From positions 1-7,819 of the forward strand of contig CAKZNU010000067.1 of assembly GCA_937132175.1 (NCBI GenBank): 7,819 nucleotides of DNA, in the 5' to 3' direction. The stretch comes from an uncultured euryarchaeote. Its GTDB lineage: Archaea; Nanohalarchaeota; Nanosalinia; Nanosalinales; Nanosalinaceae. Positions 6,314 to 7,819 of this stretch are shown piece after piece. How positions within the stretch are numbered: the first letter of the stretch is position 1; each line of letters opens with the position of its first letter. A model generated the notes under the pieces. It saw only the letters and a program-made list of their open reading frames with translations, was not told the origin of the DNA and did not search any database. The position numbers and the translations under genes are program-made.

Positions 6314-6640
6314 TCACCTTTCCATCCCCGAGAACTGTTCCTGGATTTCTTCCAGTCTCTCCCTGAGCTGTTCTTCTTTCCTGTCAAGAGTCTTCTCTCT
6401 CATCTCCAGGTTGTCTTTTTTCTCCTCGAGATCGTCTTCCAGCTGGTCTCTGTCACGGGAGACAAGAATCTGTCCCACGGATCTGTACGTCTGTCCACCG
6501 GAGTCCGTTTCCAGCTCCTCCAGAGATCTCTCGATGCCGCCTATCTCTGATTCCGTCTCTGCCTTCTGTGTGGCAACCTGCTGTAGCTGCTTTTGAACCT
6601 GCTGCATCTCCATTACCATTTCTTGTGGATCTTCTGTCAT
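6314..6640 (-). CDS. pfdB: Prefoldin beta subunit
   Basis: This subunit forms the alpha2-beta4 jellyfish-shaped prefoldin that holds unfolded proteins and passes them to the thermosome. The 108 residues give the usual beta layout: an N-terminal coiled-coil helix (about 5-43, rich in Gln and Glu), the central beta-hairpin around TYRSVGQILVSRDRDQL (51-67), and a C-terminal coiled-coil helix (68-103) with the EKTLDRKEEQLRERLEEI heptads. The length is within the family's 105-125 range. The start is an ATG four bases after the pcc1 stop, with an AGAGGAATGAT ribosome site. Alternative in-frame ATGs at codons 8, 10 and 12 would trim the coil and lack a site. It lies in the superoperon between pcc1 and UPF0147. 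Confidence 0.93.
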   Translation of the reverse strand: MTEDPQEMVMEMQQVQKQLQQVATQKAETESEIGGIERSLEELETDSGGQTYRSVGQILVSRDRDQLEDDLEEKKDNLEMREKTLDRKEEQLRERLEEIQEQFSGMER

Positions 6641-6644
6641 TGTA

Positions 6645-6866
6645 TCATTCCTCTCTGATTATCTTTTCTGCAAGTGATGAAAGCCTGAGCAATCCGTCCG
6701 TTGATCCTCTCAACGTCCCGAGGGAGTCTGTCTCAGTCTCCAAGCGAACAGAACTATTCTCTGTCATCGCTGTGGTCGATACCCGGTCTCCTTTCTCAAG
6801 ATCGGGCTCTAGGATCTTCAGGAGGTCTTCAGGACTTTCTGTATCTATCTCTATGCTGGACCTCAT
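6645..6866 (-). CDS. pcc1: KEOPS complex subunit Pcc1
   Basis: Pcc1 dimerises to hold together two halves of the KEOPS complex, which makes the t6A modification at position 37 of ANN-decoding tRNAs. The 73-residue form starting MRSSIEIDTESPE has the family's beta-alpha-beta layout: a first strand with a following helix (SPEDLLKILEPDL), a strand pair ending SSVRLETETD, then SLGTLRGSTDGLLRLSSLAEKI (about 48-70), which matches the family's LRAxxNxxLRL helix. The ATG overlaps the rpoP stop as ATGA and has GAGG just before it. The frame stays open further upstream to an ATG at 6935, but that extension is rpoP read in the wrong frame, so the short start is chosen. Confidence 0.85.
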   Translation of the reverse strand: MRSSIEIDTESPEDLLKILEPDLEKGDRVSTTAMTENSSVRLETETDSLGTLRGSTDGLLRLSSLAEKIIREE

Positions 6867-7000
6867 ACAGCCTCTACTCTGGTCGGTGTCTCCGGTGCCT
6901 TCTTGAAGAGTACCCTGTGACTGCAGTTGGGACATATGACTTTTTCGTCCACCGGATCCATATCGATCTCTTCCTCACAGCTCACACATACGTAAGACAT
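6863..7000 (-). CDS. rpoP: DNA-directed RNA polymerase subunit P (Rpo12)
   Basis: This is the 45-residue zinc-ribbon subunit of archaeal RNA polymerase, homologue of eukaryotic RPB12 and an assembly factor for the D-L-N-P platform. It starts MSYVCVSCEEEID and has CVSC (Cys5, Cys8) and CPNC (Cys23, Cys26) as the zinc ligands, followed by the family signature HRVLFKKAPETPTRVEAV. Length and motif spacing are normal. The ATG is three bases after the L37Ae stop. Its ribosome site GAGGTG is formed by the last two sense codons of L37Ae (Glu-Val), so the two genes are tightly coupled. Its stop codon overlaps the start of pcc1. Because the frame is short it is easily missed by automatic gene calling. 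Confidence 0.95.
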   Translation of the reverse strand: MSYVCVSCEEEIDMDPVDEKVICPNCSHRVLFKKAPETPTRVEAV

Positions 7001-7003
7001 CTT

Positions 7004-7273
7004 CTACACCTCGTCCTCCAGTTCTTCCTTGGCTTCTTTGAGTTCCTCTACCTCTACCTGAGGACCTGACTTCAGTGCTTTGTCAAGGATCTCCTGTGCG
7101 CCGGTGTCTCTGTCGAATGCTCCTCCTGCGACTTTTCTGCCGTCCTCGTCACGCCAGATGCCTGCGGCCACTCTCTCAAATCCTTCCGGGCTTGACTCTG
7201 CCTCGTCTACGTTTTTCCTAATCCTGTTTCCGTAGCGTGGTCCAAACCTCTTCGATGAACTGTTACCTGACAT
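7004..7273 (-). CDS. rpl37ae: Large ribosomal subunit protein L37Ae (eL43) lacking the zinc-finger cysteines
   Basis: L37Ae/eL43 is a small protein of the archaeal and eukaryotic large ribosomal subunit, usually built around a C4 zinc ribbon. This 89-residue copy keeps the N-terminal rRNA-binding signature RFGPRYGNRIRK (9-20), the GIW motif (38-40) and AGGAF (49-53). It contains no cysteine at all: the usual CPxCG before GIW is SPEG-like, and the CGKCG after it is RDEDG. The segment between GIW and AGG is one residue shorter than usual. About 25 acidic residues form a tail beyond the core. Position between rrp42 and rpoP supports the identity. The ATG at 7271-7273 is preceded one codon upstream by an in-frame TAA and has only a weak AGG ribosome site. 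Confidence 0.85.
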   Translation of the reverse strand: MSGNSSSKRFGPRYGNRIRKNVDEAESSPEGFERVAAGIWRDEDGRKVAGGAFDRDTGAQEILDKALKSGPQVEVEELKEAKEELEDEV

Positions 7274-7313
7274 GGGTTAAACGCCTATATCCGTATTAGG
7301 TGGGGAAGGTTTT
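7274..7313 (-). other. Short rrp42-rpl37Ae spacer without a strong ribosome site
   Basis: The minus strand of this 40-base gap reads CCCCACCTAATACGGATATAGG and then GTTTAACCC before the rpl37Ae ATG. There is no GGTGA or GAGG close to the ATG. TAATAC, about 24 bases before it, could be a weak TATA box for a leaderless internal transcript. It is the widest gap inside the superoperon part of the window. Nothing else is recognised in it. Confidence 0.3.
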
Positions 7314-7819
7314 TTACTGGAGGGACTTTTCCAGTTGTTCCCGCAGGTCCGAGGTTTTGTCCTTGGCCCTCTCAATTGAGTCCATAAGCCCATCCATCGA
7401 GTAAGGTGAACTCTCACCTTTCTGCATCGAGACCACGTGTCCGTCCTCGTCCACCGACACCGTGATCCTTGCGTCGAGGGCGTCCTCCTCATCAGAGGTG
7501 GTATCGAAGACAACGGTGTCCTCGATCATTCTGGCGGTAGCGGTCACAGGCTCGGTCTGTAACTCTATGTCCTTCCACTTCTCGTCTCTGTCAAGCACAC
7601 CCTCTTCCTCGTCGTACTCAGGAAGGTATCCTGTCTTCAGGGAGGCAAGAGCTGCGAGGCTTGCGGCATCGATAAGGTTGCCGTCATCGTTCAGTATGTG
7701 AGCGTCTATGAAGACGGTATAGACCTTTTCTCCAGGCTCTATGCATAGATCCTCGAGATCCACTGCTTCGGCTTCTCTGATTCCTCTATCGACCACTCTT
7801 GCAAGCTCCACACCGTCTT
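7314..7819 (-). CDS. rrp42: Exosome complex subunit Rrp42 (5' end beyond window)
   Basis: Rrp42 is the inactive RNase PH-fold partner of Rrp41; three heterodimers form the archaeal exosome ring that degrades or tails RNA from the 3' end. The C-terminal 168 or so residues are visible, and the frame is open through the right edge. Family hallmarks include VELARVVDRGIREAEAVDLEDLCIEPGEKV, VFIDAHILNDDGNLIDAASLAALASL, LDARITVSVDEDG and MQKGESSPYSMDGL, ending in a helix. About 95 N-terminal residues should lie to the right. The GTG at 7809-7811 is an internal valine (DGVELARVV), not a start. It is the upstream gene of the superoperon visible here; rrp41, rrp4 and psmA often lie further upstream in other archaea. 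Confidence 0.95.
   Translation of the reverse strand, partial: DGVELARVVDRGIREAEAVDLEDLCIEPGEKVYTVFIDAHILNDDGNLIDAASLAALASLKTGYLPEYDEEEGVLDRDEKWKDIELQTEPVTATARMIEDTVVFDTTSDEEDALDARITVSVDEDGHVVSMQKGESSPYSMDGLMDSIERAKDKTSDLREQLEKSLQ

Noticed and set aside
6866..6935. A 96-residue version of Pcc1 starting at 6935
   Set aside because: The extra 23 residues are rpoP read in another frame. Pcc1 homology begins at the MRSSIEIDT methionine, which overlaps the rpoP stop as ATGA.
7809..7811. GTG as the start of Rrp42
   Set aside because: The frame is open to the right edge and the residues before it (Asp-Gly) fit the conserved Rrp42 sequence, so this GTG is an internal valine of a truncated gene.

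Overview
The window looks like a gene-dense chromosomal stretch from an archaeon. It carries a proteasome beta subunit with a cleavable propeptide, the KH-beta-CASP termination nuclease FttA/aCPSF1, an Rrp42 exosome subunit, L37Ae, RNA polymerase subunit P, Pcc1, prefoldin beta, UPF0147 and archaeal SepF. Start codons follow GGTGA/GAGG-type ribosome sites and TTTAAA or TATAAAA boxes. The proteins are very acidic, which points to a salt-in halophile. GC content is moderate by eye, and AGA, AGG and ATA codons are common. That combination fits Nanohaloarchaeota (Nanosalina-like) better than high-GC Haloarchaea, but this is inference. No tRNA, rRNA, CRISPR or insertion sequence is visible.

Layout, left to right. 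(1) 1-769, minus: a truncated M20 ArgE/DapE-type metallohydrolase with its own promoter. (2) 861-2549, minus: a 562-residue acidic protein with no obvious name; its ends match the GCS2/YbdK carboxylate-amine ligase family. (3) 2550-2817: a 268-bp divergent promoter region with three TTTAAA boxes. (4) 2818-5639, plus: psmB, fttA and an 87-residue four-cysteine protein, apparently one operon, with a terminator-like hairpin over the psmB stop codon. (5) 5640-6005, minus: sepF, convergent with zero intergenic bases and with its own promoter. (6) 6059-7819, minus: the end of the archaeal exosome/ribosome/RNA polymerase superoperon, in the order rrp42 (cut by the right edge), rpl37Ae, rpoP, pcc1, pfdB, UPF0147.

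The window joins protein destruction (proteasome), RNA 3'-end formation and decay (FttA, exosome), transcription (RpoP), translation (L37Ae, Pcc1), folding (prefoldin) and division (SepF). Most of it is conserved housekeeping. The points worth a second look are an L37Ae with no cysteines, the hairpin and U-tract in front of the termination-factor gene, the divergent GCS2-like protein, the four-cysteine partner of fttA, and the sepF control region.
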